A stretch of DNA of 64,000 nucleotides from contig CAYUSP010000007.1 in NCBI GenBank assembly GCA_964447405.1, forward strand, positions 1 to 64,000. Reading direction: 5' to 3'. Positions 34,511 to 41,910 of this stretch are shown piece by piece (the stretch's first letter is position 1; every line of letters starts with the position of its first letter). Below the pieces are notes generated by a model. The model worked only from the letters and a program-made list of their open reading frames with translations. It had not been told where the DNA came from and did no database searches. The stretch comes from JALNZF01 sp964447405 (GTDB taxonomy: Bacteria; Nitrospirota; UBA9217). Made by a program: the position numbers and the translations under genes.

Positions 34511-35683
34511 ATGGGCAGGCCAGCTAAAAGAGAATCGCGAACATGTCAAACCTGTGGAGTGGTTTTCCTATCGAAATTAAGCAACATCAAAAGAGGCGGC
34601 GGGAAGTTCTGCTCTCGACCCTGCTACAATAATCGCCAGACGCAGTCCAATAATTTTGTCAGTGCGAATTGCAGGACTTGTGGTAAAGAATTTAAAACTT
34701 GGAAAGCTTGGTTGAGACGAGGTGGTGGCTATTTCTGTTCTAGATATTGCATGGCTGTGGATTATAAGACAGGAGAATATCGCAAATGTGTTGTTTGCGA
34801 GTCAGATTTCTATTTTCAAAAGTCTCGTAATATCAGAGGTGATGCAGGTAAATATTGTTCATTTAAATGCAGAGATAGTGGGAAGTCAATTGCAAAAAGG
34901 TGTCTCATATGTGAACAACCGTTTAAAGCCCTTGCAATATATGAAGGGACTGCCTTAGAGAAAAAGTATTGCTCGCCCCAATGCTATTGGCCTTCCAGAG
35001 AAAAAGTAAAGGTCAGTCTTATTTGCAAACACTGCGGCAAACCCTTCAGTGTTTTAAAGAGTTATCTAAACCATAAACCCGCCCTATATTGCTCAATCCA
35101 ATGCAGCAGTGAATCACAAAAGAAACGAGTAAAGGTTAATTGCTATTTTTGCGGTAAGATTGTTGAGAAGAAAGCATGCTATGCCCACGATAAAAATTAT
35201 TGCTCACAAAAATGTAGAGGCGCAGATATGAAAAATGGCATTACAAAAATCTGCGAGTTTTGCGGCACTGAGTTTTATATGCGACCTTCAGAAACCAAGA
35301 AAGGTACCGAAAGAAACTTTAAGGCGGGGCGTTATTGTTCGCTGGAGTGTTACAGAAAAAGCTGTGGACCGACTGGCCTGGAGATAGAGGGAAGATCAAT
35401 ATTGCATGAAATCGGGGTTGCATTCTCCGAACAAGTTAAGATTGGTAATTACATCGTAGATATTTATATCCCTGAAAATGACATTGTAGTCGAATGGGAT
35501 GGTATTTATTGGCATTCGAAGCCTGAACGGGTAAAGTCAGACAGTAATAAAAATAATTATCTCAAAGCAAAAGGATATAACCTGTTAAGGTTTGATGAAG
35601 TCGAAGTTTATAACTATCGCGAATCAGTCATGCTACGCATTCGAAAGGCCATTCAATGTGGACTGCACAAGTGCGCACTGTAG
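34511..35683 (+). CDS. Seven-zinc-finger protein with C-terminal Vsr/DUF559-like nuclease domain
   Basis: This 390-residue protein has seven tandem FCS/MYM-like zinc fingers across residues about 9-285, each of the form CxxC-(16-30)-YCSxxC (examples CQTCG...FCSRPC, CKHCG...YCSIQC, CEFCG...YCSLEC). Residues 289-390 resemble a Vsr/DUF559 nuclease: NYIVDIYIP (D317), VVEWDGIYWH (E328, D330, H335), then KGYNLLRFDEVEV. The fingers probably bind DNA or protein and deliver the nuclease. It sits alone between two attC-like hairpins, with AT-rich codon use, as an integron cassette gene would. Function is unknown; a restriction or homing-like role is inferred. Confidence 0.65.
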   Translation: MGRPAKRESRTCQTCGVVFLSKLSNIKRGGGKFCSRPCYNNRQTQSNNFVSANCRTCGKEFKTWKAWLRRGGGYFCSRYCMAVDYKTGEYRKCVVCESDFYFQKSRNIRGDAGKYCSFKCRDSGKSIAKRCLICEQPFKALAIYEGTALEKKYCSPQCYWPSREKVKVSLICKHCGKPFSVLKSYLNHKPALYCSIQCSSESQKKRVKVNCYFCGKIVEKKACYAHDKNYCSQKCRGADMKNGITKICEFCGTEFYMRPSETKKGTERNFKAGRYCSLECYRKSCGPTGLEIEGRSILHEIGVAFSEQVKIGNYIVDIYIPENDIVVEWDGIYWHSKPERVKSDSNKNNYLKAKGYNLLRFDEVEVYNYRESVMLRIRKAIQCGLHKCAL

Positions 35684-35727
35684 CGCATTCTGATTTCGGA
35701 TCAATCTTGGCAGTTTGAAATTAGAAT

Positions 35728-35782
35728 AACTAGCGAGTCGTTGCGTCCGACGTGCATAAGGTGCGTGTCTCACCCGCGTGTT
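35728..35782 (+). repeat. attC-like hairpin site B
   Basis: It runs from AAC to GTT. Outer arms AACTAGCGAGT and ACCCGCGTGTT pair with a few mismatches; inner arms GACGTGC and GCGTGTC pair with G-T wobbles; there are bulges between, as in integron attC sites. It shares GTCCGACG and TCTCACCCGC with site C. Confidence 0.45.
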
Positions 35783-35827
35783 ATCTTCAAATCAAAATGG
35801 AACTTCAAATGAATCTACGTACCTATG

Positions 35828-35880
35828 GGGTCAGGCTTAGGAAATTGGGTCATCCCGAGGGTCAGGCTTAGAAAATTTGG
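35828..35880 (+). repeat. Tandem REP-like motif
   Basis: GGGTCAGGCTTAG(G/A)AAATT(T)GG occurs twice with a 31-bp period. The GGGTCAGG start recalls the ends of the RAYT element at 9448. Confidence 0.5.
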
Positions 35881-35962
35881 TATCGATGTAATTCATTATA
35901 TCTCGACAAGCTTTTACGGGCGTGATGGAAGTATGGTGAGCAAGCTCCATAAAGGGGGCTGG

Positions 35963-36014
35963 GGGGTCAAATCTCACTTGATGACAGAGTTGTCGCTAAA
36001 TGAGATTTGACCCC
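35963..36014 (+). repeat. Perfect 14-bp inverted repeat
   Basis: GGGGTCAAATCTCA (35963-35976) and its exact complement TGAGATTTGACCCC (36001-36014) around 24 bases. The GGGTC start is like that of the RAYT ends, so this is probably a non-coding REP-type element. Its right edge is where the following gene remnant begins. Confidence 0.65.
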
Positions 36015-36155
36015 AGGGGTCATACCTCTGTAGCGACGAGCAAATCCGCCGCCGACATGATGTCGCAGACAACATATACCGCTATCGGATGGGACTTTAA
36101 CACTGTGTGGAAAATCAACGCAGGAGAATATCCGAAGCTTATGTGGCAAAACTGA
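36015..36155 (+). pseudogene. 3' remnant of a GLUG-type surface protein
   Basis: An in-frame stretch ends at TGA 36153-36155 and reads KSAADMMSQTTYTAIGWDF, then NTVWKINAGEYPKLMWQN. This matches the terminal repeat of GLUG-motif/adhesin-like proteins, typically a TYxGWDFxxVWxIxEGxxYPxLxW pattern. No start or upstream repeats remain, because the sequence is cut off at the 14-bp inverted repeat just before it. It is a fragment, not a gene. Confidence 0.55.
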
Positions 36156-36252
36156 AGTCGTTCGACATTTACAACTGGCCATTCTGTATGGTTCTCAACC
36201 AGCGCCTCCACAGCGTTGCGCCAAGGGTGGCGCGTGAGGCGTGCGATACCCC

Positions 36253-36290
36253 TTGACAAGGATAGTGATACCGCATATAGTATCACTATC
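36253..36290 (+). promoter_or_regulatory. Promoter with palindromic operator of the PIN/RHH toxin-antitoxin operon
   Basis: TTGACA (36253-36258), a 17-bp spacer, TATAGT (36276-36281). A perfect 10-bp inverted repeat, GATAGTGATA (36261-36270) with TATCACTATC (36281-36290), covers the spacer, the end of the -10 box and the start site. It is a strong candidate for binding by the ribbon-helix-helix antitoxin. The ATG follows immediately at 36291. Confidence 0.85.
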
Positions 36291-36716
36291 ATGCCTGTCA
36301 AAAAACTGCGGATAATCCTGGACACCAATGTGTTGTATGCAGGCCTTTATTCATCTAAGGGCGCTTCGTTCAAGGTTTTGCGAGCCATAGATGAAGGTAA
36401 ACTGCGGATAGTTTTGTCCACAGCGCTGCTCTTCGAGTACGAAGATATTTTAAAGAGAAATCAGGAGATATTGAATCTATCGAGCCAGGGCATTGAAAAA
36501 ATCCTGGACAACCTGTGTTTGCTGAGCGACCACCAAAAGATATATTATTTATGGCGACCACGTCTCCCAGACCCCAAAGACGACCTTGTACTGGAATTGG
36601 CAGTTGCCTCGGGAGCAAGATATGTGGTGACTTTCAATACTGCGGATTTCAAGGGCGCGGATAAATTCGGAATTAGGCCAATAACGCCAAAAGAACTATT
36701 GGAGGAGAAGCTATGA
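36291..36716 (+). CDS. PIN-family toxin (COG1569 type)
   Basis: This 141-residue PIN-domain protein begins KKLRIILDTNVLYAGLYS (first catalytic Asp in LDTN), with VLSTALLFEYEDIL (Glu), and ends RLPDPKDDLVLELAVASGARYVVTFNTADF with the remaining acidic residues. It is the family annotated as putative toxin component, PIN family. ATG 36291 is chosen because the promoter -10 box ends 9 bases before it; there is no ribosome site, so the mRNA is probably leaderless. Its stop overlaps the antitoxin start by 4 bases. The order is toxin first. Confidence 0.88.
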   Translation: MPVKKLRIILDTNVLYAGLYSSKGASFKVLRAIDEGKLRIVLSTALLFEYEDILKRNQEILNLSSQGIEKILDNLCLLSDHQKIYYLWRPRLPDPKDDLVLELAVASGARYVVTFNTADFKGADKFGIRPITPKELLEEKL

Positions 36717-36949
36717 GTACGTTAAGTCTACGATTGCCGGGATCCATTCATCGCCATATCAGGGAAATTGCGAAGAAAGAAGGGGTGTCCATTAACCAGC
36801 TTATTTCATCTGCTGTTGCTGAAAAAATATCCGCGTTGATGACAGAAGATTATCTGGAGGGCCGCGCAAAGAAGGCAAAGCGTGAAGACTTCAAAAAGAT
36901 ATTGGCAAAGGTTCCAAACCGGAAGCCTCTGTCTGGCGATGAACTATAA
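36713..36949 (+). CDS. Ribbon-helix-helix antitoxin
   Basis: This 78-residue protein reads STLSLRLPGSIHRHIREIAKKEGVSINQLISSAVAEKISAL, a CopG/HicB-like ribbon-helix-helix: a beta strand, then two helices (IREIAKKEG and INQLISSAVAEKI). The C-terminal basic/acidic tail would bind the PIN toxin. It should bind the palindrome in the promoter and repress the operon. The start overlaps the toxin stop (ATGA). The gene ends two bases before the attC-like site C. Confidence 0.88.
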   Translation: MSTLSLRLPGSIHRHIREIAKKEGVSINQLISSAVAEKISALMTEDYLEGRAKKAKREDFKKILAKVPNRKPLSGDEL

Positions 36950-36951
36950 TT

Positions 36952-37003
36952 AACTTGCGGGTCGGGTCCGACGCGCAAAAAACGCGCGTCTCACCCGCAC
37001 GTT
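36952..37003 (+). repeat. attC-like hairpin site C
   Basis: It runs from AAC to GTT. Outer arms AACTTGCGGGT and ACCCGCACGTT pair with one mismatch; inner arms GACGCGC and GCGCGTC pair perfectly around AAAAAA-type loop sequence; a 7-base bulge (CGGGTCC) lies on one side and TC on the other. It is the most regular of the three sites and follows the antitoxin stop. Confidence 0.5.
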
Positions 37004-37084
37004 CATATACAATTTACAACCTCAAATTGATAATTCTTTCATGCAAGAAAGAGAACCAGGTAAGGAATCAGAGGCCCTTGCAAG

Positions 37085-38611
37085 ATGAAACATTCCCCTG
37101 AAATAAATAATTGTATTTCCCTGCTCCAGAGCCTGACTAAAGATACTGAGCTGCTGGTTAACCTTCCGGAAGAGCAGCGAATCGCGCTCATGCAGGCAGC
37201 CGGGCAAATCTCTCGGCCTGATAGGGGAGCAACTAAAAAACGAAACAAGGCTGCAAAGAAAATACAAAGTCTGGCAAAACTTGAGAAGAACCGCAGCGCA
37301 AGGAATACCACGGGTATCCGCAGCGCCCGCATGGACGCAACCTTTAAAGCGCCGGCCCGGATCGAAGAACATGCTTCCGCAACCGGACGGAAGGGCGAGA
37401 GACTTGATTCACCCCGCAATTGCTACATCTGTAAAGAAGAGTATACGGACCTGCATTTATTTTATGACATGATGTGCAAAAAATGCGGGGACCTGAATTA
37501 CCAGAAGCGGTTTCAGACCGCTTCTCTTCAGGGGCAGGTCGCCTTGATCACCGGAGCCCGGGTGAAGATCGGGTATCAGGCAACCCTGCAGATGCTTCGT
37601 GCCGGCGCCACGGTCATTGCGACGACGCGATTTCCCGTTGACGCTGCCACTCGATATTCCAAGGAAGAAGGATATGATGTGTGGGGAGATCGACTGCAGA
37701 TCCATGGTCTTGATCTCCGGCATATTCCCAGTGTCGAGCTGTTTGCAGGCTACATAGAGCAGAAATACGGACGTCTTGACCTCCTGATCAACAATGCAGC
37801 ACAGACGGTCAGACGGCCGGCGGGATTTTATGCGCATCTTATGGAACATGAAATGAATGCTGACAGCGTATTGTCCGAAGACGCGCGGAGGCTTCTGGGA
37901 AACCATGAGGAATGTAAAAAGCAGCTGCTCTCTCATTGTCCTGGCAGCAGGGACAGCGATCCAATTCTTCCCGCAGCCTGGCATGATCAGGGTCCTGGAA
38001 TCGGCCTTCGTGAATCCGCGCAGCTGTCCCAGGTCCCGTATAGTCACGATAATGCGTTAGTATCTGAGGAGATATTTCCCAAGGGGAAACTGGATATGGA
38101 CCTTCAGCAGGTTGATCTGCGAAAAACAAACAGCTGGCGTTTGCGTCTGGGAGAAATTGCAACCACGGAAATGCTGGAAGTGCAGTTGGTGAATGCCGTT
38201 GCCCCGTTTGTCTTATGCAACAGGCTAGCACCTCTCATGAAGCGCGATTATACCGGCCAGAAGCATATCGTTAATGTGACTGCCATGGAAGGCAAGTTTT
38301 TCAGATTCAAAAAAGATGAAAGGCACCCCCATACCAATATGGCGAAAGCCGCTTTGAATATGCTGACGCATACCTCCGCGGAGCATCTTGCCAAAGACGG
38401 CATCTTTATGAATGCTGTTGATACGGGATGGGTTACTGATGAAGATCCTGCGGAGCTTTCCCAGATGAAACAACAAATGCATGATTTTCAACCGCCCCTG
38501 GATATCGTTGATGGAGCTGCCAGGGTCTGTGATCCCTTCTTTGACGGGATCCTGACTGGAAAACACTGGTGCGGCAAATTCCTTAAGGATTATTTCCCGA
38601 TTGACTGGTAG
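37085..38611 (+). CDS. SDR-family oxidoreductase with N-terminal zinc-ribbon extension
   Basis: A 508-residue protein. Residues 1-110 are basic and low in structure; C113, C116, C131 and C134 form a zinc-ribbon (CYIC...CKKC). From about 150 a Rossmann SDR domain follows: LITGARVKIGYQ (TGxxxxxG) and LDLLINNAAQT. In the catalytic region the usual YxxxK reads TNMAK (HPHTNMAKAALNM), so the tyrosine position holds Thr, a variant seen in one SDR subgroup. The C-terminus is VDTGWVTDEDP. An oxidoreductase of unknown substrate; the Thr makes classical catalysis uncertain. No good ribosome site precedes the ATG. Confidence 0.75.
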   Translation: MKHSPEINNCISLLQSLTKDTELLVNLPEEQRIALMQAAGQISRPDRGATKKRNKAAKKIQSLAKLEKNRSARNTTGIRSARMDATFKAPARIEEHASATGRKGERLDSPRNCYICKEEYTDLHLFYDMMCKKCGDLNYQKRFQTASLQGQVALITGARVKIGYQATLQMLRAGATVIATTRFPVDAATRYSKEEGYDVWGDRLQIHGLDLRHIPSVELFAGYIEQKYGRLDLLINNAAQTVRRPAGFYAHLMEHEMNADSVLSEDARRLLGNHEECKKQLLSHCPGSRDSDPILPAAWHDQGPGIGLRESAQLSQVPYSHDNALVSEEIFPKGKLDMDLQQVDLRKTNSWRLRLGEIATTEMLEVQLVNAVAPFVLCNRLAPLMKRDYTGQKHIVNVTAMEGKFFRFKKDERHPHTNMAKAALNMLTHTSAEHLAKDGIFMNAVDTGWVTDEDPAELSQMKQQMHDFQPPLDIVDGAARVCDPFFDGILTGKHWCGKFLKDYFPIDW

Positions 38612-38677
38612 GTGTGTGCTTGCAAACTATCCTGATGCGTACATGAGCCCTGCACTCCTGTTCAGACTGAATATGCT

Positions 38678-38702
38678 AATCTGCACTACTCAGATTGACA
38701 TG
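38678..38702 (+). repeat. Flanking hairpin repeat, copy 1
   Basis: AATCTGCACTACTCAGATT plus GACATG; AATCTG pairs with CAGATT. The same 25-mer with one change is at 41731-41755, on the other side of the propeller lipoprotein gene, and similarity extends ~70 bp further (CGCGAAA, CTACCAA/TTACCAA, CTTGAAATA). Confidence 0.65.
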
Positions 38703-38833
38703 CCGTTCACCTGAATCCTTAAAGCCTCGCGAAAAAACCGGTTACCAAACCCCCTTGAAATACTTGTAAAGACTGCGCGTAGGTCGGGTAGCGCATAGCG
38801 AAACCCGACGTTTATGGAAGCCGGCTACCCGGG

Positions 38834-41443
38834 TTAACGGGGTAATTCAACATAGTTCGCGAACGGATCAGTTCCGATGCTGGCGAATTCTCCGCCCACG
38901 TACACGATGTTTCCTGATACGGCAAAGGACCGCGCAGCCCGGTCAGCAACCACATTCCAAGACGTGGCATTTCCGGTCGAGGCGTCGATAGCAGCGATAT
39001 AGGACCGGGACTGACCGCCGATGGTCGTGAACCACCCTCCCGTGTAGACAGTGCCGCTGCTCACCGTAATGGTAAGAATCGGGAAATTCGGGCTCGGATT
39101 CCACGGCGATGCAATGCCGGTCGTGCTGTCAAGGGCCGCGATATAGTTTCTGGACGCACCGCCAATGGTCGTGAAATTTCCTCCGGCATAGACGGTCGTG
39201 CCGCTCAATGCCAGGGTCGTGACCTCTTGGCTTGCATTGGGATTCCATGGCGTGGCCAAACCGGTCGTCGCGTCGATCGCGGCTATTCGGCTCCGACTCT
39301 GGCCGCCGATGGTGGAGAAGCCTCCTCCGGCGTAAACGTTGTTGCCGCTAACCGCGACCGTATTGACCCAGCCGTTCGGCGAAGGATCCCACGAAGTAGC
39401 ACCACCCGAGACCAGGTCCAGAGCCGCGATGTAGTGACGGGACTGGCCACCAATAGTCAGAAAATCTCCTCCCGCATAAAGAACGCCGTTACCGAGTGTG
39501 ATGGATCTCACGATGCTGCTTGCGGTCGGATTCCATGCTGTCGCATTTCCCGTGGCAGCATCCAGTGCAGCAATTTCCCCCCGTGTTGCGTTACCGATGG
39601 TTCCGAACCACCCGCCGACGTATATTGTGTTTCCGCTCACCACAATGGCATATACCTGGCCATCGGCATTGGGTGCCCACGATGTAGGAGCGCCGGTCAT
39701 TGGATCGAGTGCGGCGATATTGCTCCGGGGAAGTGTGTTCACGCTCGCGAACCACCCGCCAGCAAATATTATATTATTGCTCACTGCAAGTGTCCATACT
39801 CCTCCTCCACCTGCTGCACCTGGATTCCATGACGTTGCGAAGCCAGTAGTCGTTGCATCGATCGCGGCCAGCCCATTTCGTGACTGGCCTCCGATGCTGG
39901 AGAAGCTTCCACCCACATATACGGTGGTGCCGCTGATCGCTATAGTGTTCACGAAATAGTCTGCATTGGGGTCCCAGGAAGTGGCCACACCTGATGCAGC
40001 GTCTATGGCAGCAATGTGGTTCCGGGTCTGGAGACCCACTGTCGTAAATTGGCCGCCCGCGTAAACAATGCCGCTATTCAGGGTAATGGTGATGACAGAA
40101 TTGTTCACGTCAGGGTTCCACGATGTTGCGTTGCCGGACAGGTCGAGTGCAGCTATCCTGTTCCGTGTCTGGCCGCCTATGCTCGTGAAACTGCCGCCGG
40201 CATAGATGGTGCTGCCGTTCACGGCAAGGGCATAAATATAGCTGTTCGAATTGGCATTCCAGGATGTCGCACTCCCGGTGACATCAAGGGCCGCAATGCC
40301 CGTACGCGTCTGTCCGCTGATGACCGTAAAATAGCCGGCAGCATAGATCGTACTACCGTTGACGGCAAGCGCCTGGACTACGCTGTCCGGATTCGGATTC
40401 CATGAGGTCGCGTTGCCGGTGGAGTCGATCGCAGCGATATTGTTCCTGGTCTGGCCGCCGATGTTCGAGAACTGGCCGCCCACGTACACAATGCCGTTGC
40501 TTACGGCAATGGCATTCACGCGATTGTTCGCATTGGGATTCCAGGCAGCGTCAACGGATCTGTCTGCGTTGATATGGGCAATGTTGTTCCTGGCAACACC
40601 GCCCACGGCTGTAAAGATGCCGCCGATGTACCAACCGCCGCTTCCGTCAGGCGCCGAGGTGTTGACATACCCGACAACCTTCGGATAGGTACCCGATACT
40701 TTGCCTGTTGAAGCATCGAGAGGTACGAAGGCGCCGGTGGCCGGGCCGATGCGGCTGAACGTACCGCCAATATACGTGGTCCCATCCTGTCCGACAGCCA
40801 CGGCGTAGACATAGCCGTTCGTTACATACCGCGCATCTGCGCAGGCCACGGCCACGTCAGTGATAGGTGATCCCGAAACCGTGCCCGAGCCGTTCGATAC
40901 CGCGCAGGTTTGGCCTATAGGCCGGGTGTTCACAGTCACGCTGTAGGCCGCTCCCGAGGCAACAGCTGCTGCAAACGTGAACGCACCGTTCGTGTTCAGG
41001 GAAAGGTTGTCAGCACCGTTGTTCCAAAGGTTCACCGTTGCGTTCGTGTTCAGCCCGGAAAGCGCCCCGCCGACGGAATAGGCATTGACGGAACAGATGA
41101 CAGCAACTCCGGTTACGTTCCCGCCGGAGATGGTCCCGATCCCGCTGTTGACCGTGCAGGTCTGCGAAGGACCTGACGGATGGGTCTTGACCGAGACAGC
41201 ATATGCTGCCCCATCCGACACGGCCGTCGCGAAGGTGAAGGGGCCGTTCCCGGAGATCGCGAGATCGTCACCACTATTGTTCTGGAGAATGAGCCCTGAG
41301 CCCAACAACCCGGACACGGTTCCACTGACCGTGAATTGAGCGACCGATGCGCTGCCACCTCCTCCGGAACTGCACGAAAGGGTTGTACTCAGAAATAGAA
41401 CAAGGACCCCCAGAAGGGCAGGAAAAATGTCTGTGCGTTTCAT
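38834..41443 (-). CDS. Large lipoprotein with beta-propeller (delta-60-like) repeats
   Basis: This 869-residue protein has a lipoprotein signal (MKRTDIFPALLGVLVLFLSTTLSC; C24) and a Gly/Ser spacer. Two 85-residue Ig-like repeats follow (about 35-205: FTVSGTVSGLLGSGLILQNN, then YSVGGALSGLNTNATVNLWN). The rest is about 14 copies of a ~45-residue repeat with NATSWNPN, then VYAGGSFTxIGGQTRNxIAALD, the delta-60/DUF5122 propeller repeat. It should be an outer-membrane-anchored or surface protein; ligand unknown. The near-identical repeat units suggest recent expansion. Confidence 0.88.
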   Translation of the reverse strand: MKRTDIFPALLGVLVLFLSTTLSCSSGGGGSASVAQFTVSGTVSGLLGSGLILQNNSGDDLAISGNGPFTFATAVSDGAAYAVSVKTHPSGPSQTCTVNSGIGTISGGNVTGVAVICSVNAYSVGGALSGLNTNATVNLWNNGADNLSLNTNGAFTFAAAVASGAAYSVTVNTRPIGQTCAVSNGSGTVSGSPITDVAVACADARYVTNGYVYAVAVGQDGTTYIGGTFSRIGPATGAFVPLDASTGKVSGTYPKVVGYVNTSAPDGSGGWYIGGIFTAVGGVARNNIAHINADRSVDAAWNPNANNRVNAIAVSNGIVYVGGQFSNIGGQTRNNIAAIDSTGNATSWNPNPDSVVQALAVNGSTIYAAGYFTVISGQTRTGIAALDVTGSATSWNANSNSYIYALAVNGSTIYAGGSFTSIGGQTRNRIAALDLSGNATSWNPDVNNSVITITLNSGIVYAGGQFTTVGLQTRNHIAAIDAASGVATSWDPNADYFVNTIAISGTTVYVGGSFSSIGGQSRNGLAAIDATTTGFATSWNPGAAGGGGVWTLAVSNNIIFAGGWFASVNTLPRSNIAALDPMTGAPTSWAPNADGQVYAIVVSGNTIYVGGWFGTIGNATRGEIAALDAATGNATAWNPTASSIVRSITLGNGVLYAGGDFLTIGGQSRHYIAALDLVSGGATSWDPSPNGWVNTVAVSGNNVYAGGGFSTIGGQSRSRIAAIDATTGLATPWNPNASQEVTTLALSGTTVYAGGNFTTIGGASRNYIAALDSTTGIASPWNPSPNFPILTITVSSGTVYTGGWFTTIGGQSRSYIAAIDASTGNATSWNVVADRAARSFAVSGNIVYVGGEFASIGTDPFANYVELPR

Positions 41444-41864
41444 GAGAACCTCCTGCGTATGCCGGTTAGAACCGGATGATGCGGTACGTGATTGCTGTTG
41501 ATCTCATTATACCCGTGCATCTGTGATTGTAAAGGGATAAATCACGTCCTGTATCCAGGGTTGAAGTCTTTGTGCTAATCTCGGCTTGAGGTTCAGAAGA
41601 GAACTTTGTCAGCTCGAGCTATCTGAAAATAGCATCGGCAAGGAATGCTTGGCATATGCATATCTGGATTCTACCGACGTGAAGATGGCATCTTCGTCAG
41701 GTCTCTTCACTTGTTCAGCTTGACTATACCAATCTGCACTATTCAGATTGACATGTTTTTCACGAGCATTTATTTACCTTCCCGCGAAACCCCACTGCTA
41801 CCAACCACTTGAAATAGTTGCATTCGTCTCACTATTTCTCGCATCAATGATCAACAAAGACATT
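41444..41864. other. Divergent intergenic region between the propeller lipoprotein and the REC-DUF4388 gene
   Basis: The region holds a copy of the 25-bp hairpin repeat (41731-41755) and ends in the sigma-54 promoter. The first ~280 bp show no supported gene or repeat. Confidence 0.5.
41731..41755 (+). repeat. Flanking hairpin repeat, copy 2
   Basis: AATCTGCACTATTCAGATT plus GACATG, one base different from 38678-38702. Both copies have the same orientation and bracket the lipoprotein gene on the minus strand. Confidence 0.65.
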
Positions 41865-41880
41865 TGGCATGATCGTTGCT
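41865..41880 (+). promoter_or_regulatory. Sigma-54 (RpoN) promoter
   Basis: TGGCATG, 4 bases, TTGCT (consensus TGGCACG-N4-TTGCW) with one mismatch. The GG and GC dinucleotides are 12 bases apart, as required. The predicted transcription start is near 41890, which favours the ATG at 41911 as the true start of the next gene. Confidence 0.88.
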
Positions 41881-41910
41881 TATACTTGAAGCATGGGAAA
41901 TAACGGGACT

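Noticed and set aside
35825..36010. 61-codon frame across the REP-like repeats
   Set aside because: It is formed by the GGGTCAGG tandem motif and the 14-bp inverted repeat and has no protein-like features.
33093..37003. A complete integron with integrase
   Set aside because: No tyrosine recombinase gene or attI-like site is in the window; only attC-like hairpins are seen, so only the weaker interpretation is offered.
39227..41339. Several + strand frames inside the propeller lipoprotein gene
   Set aside because: They are antisense shadows of the repeat-rich gene on the minus strand and lack family resemblance.
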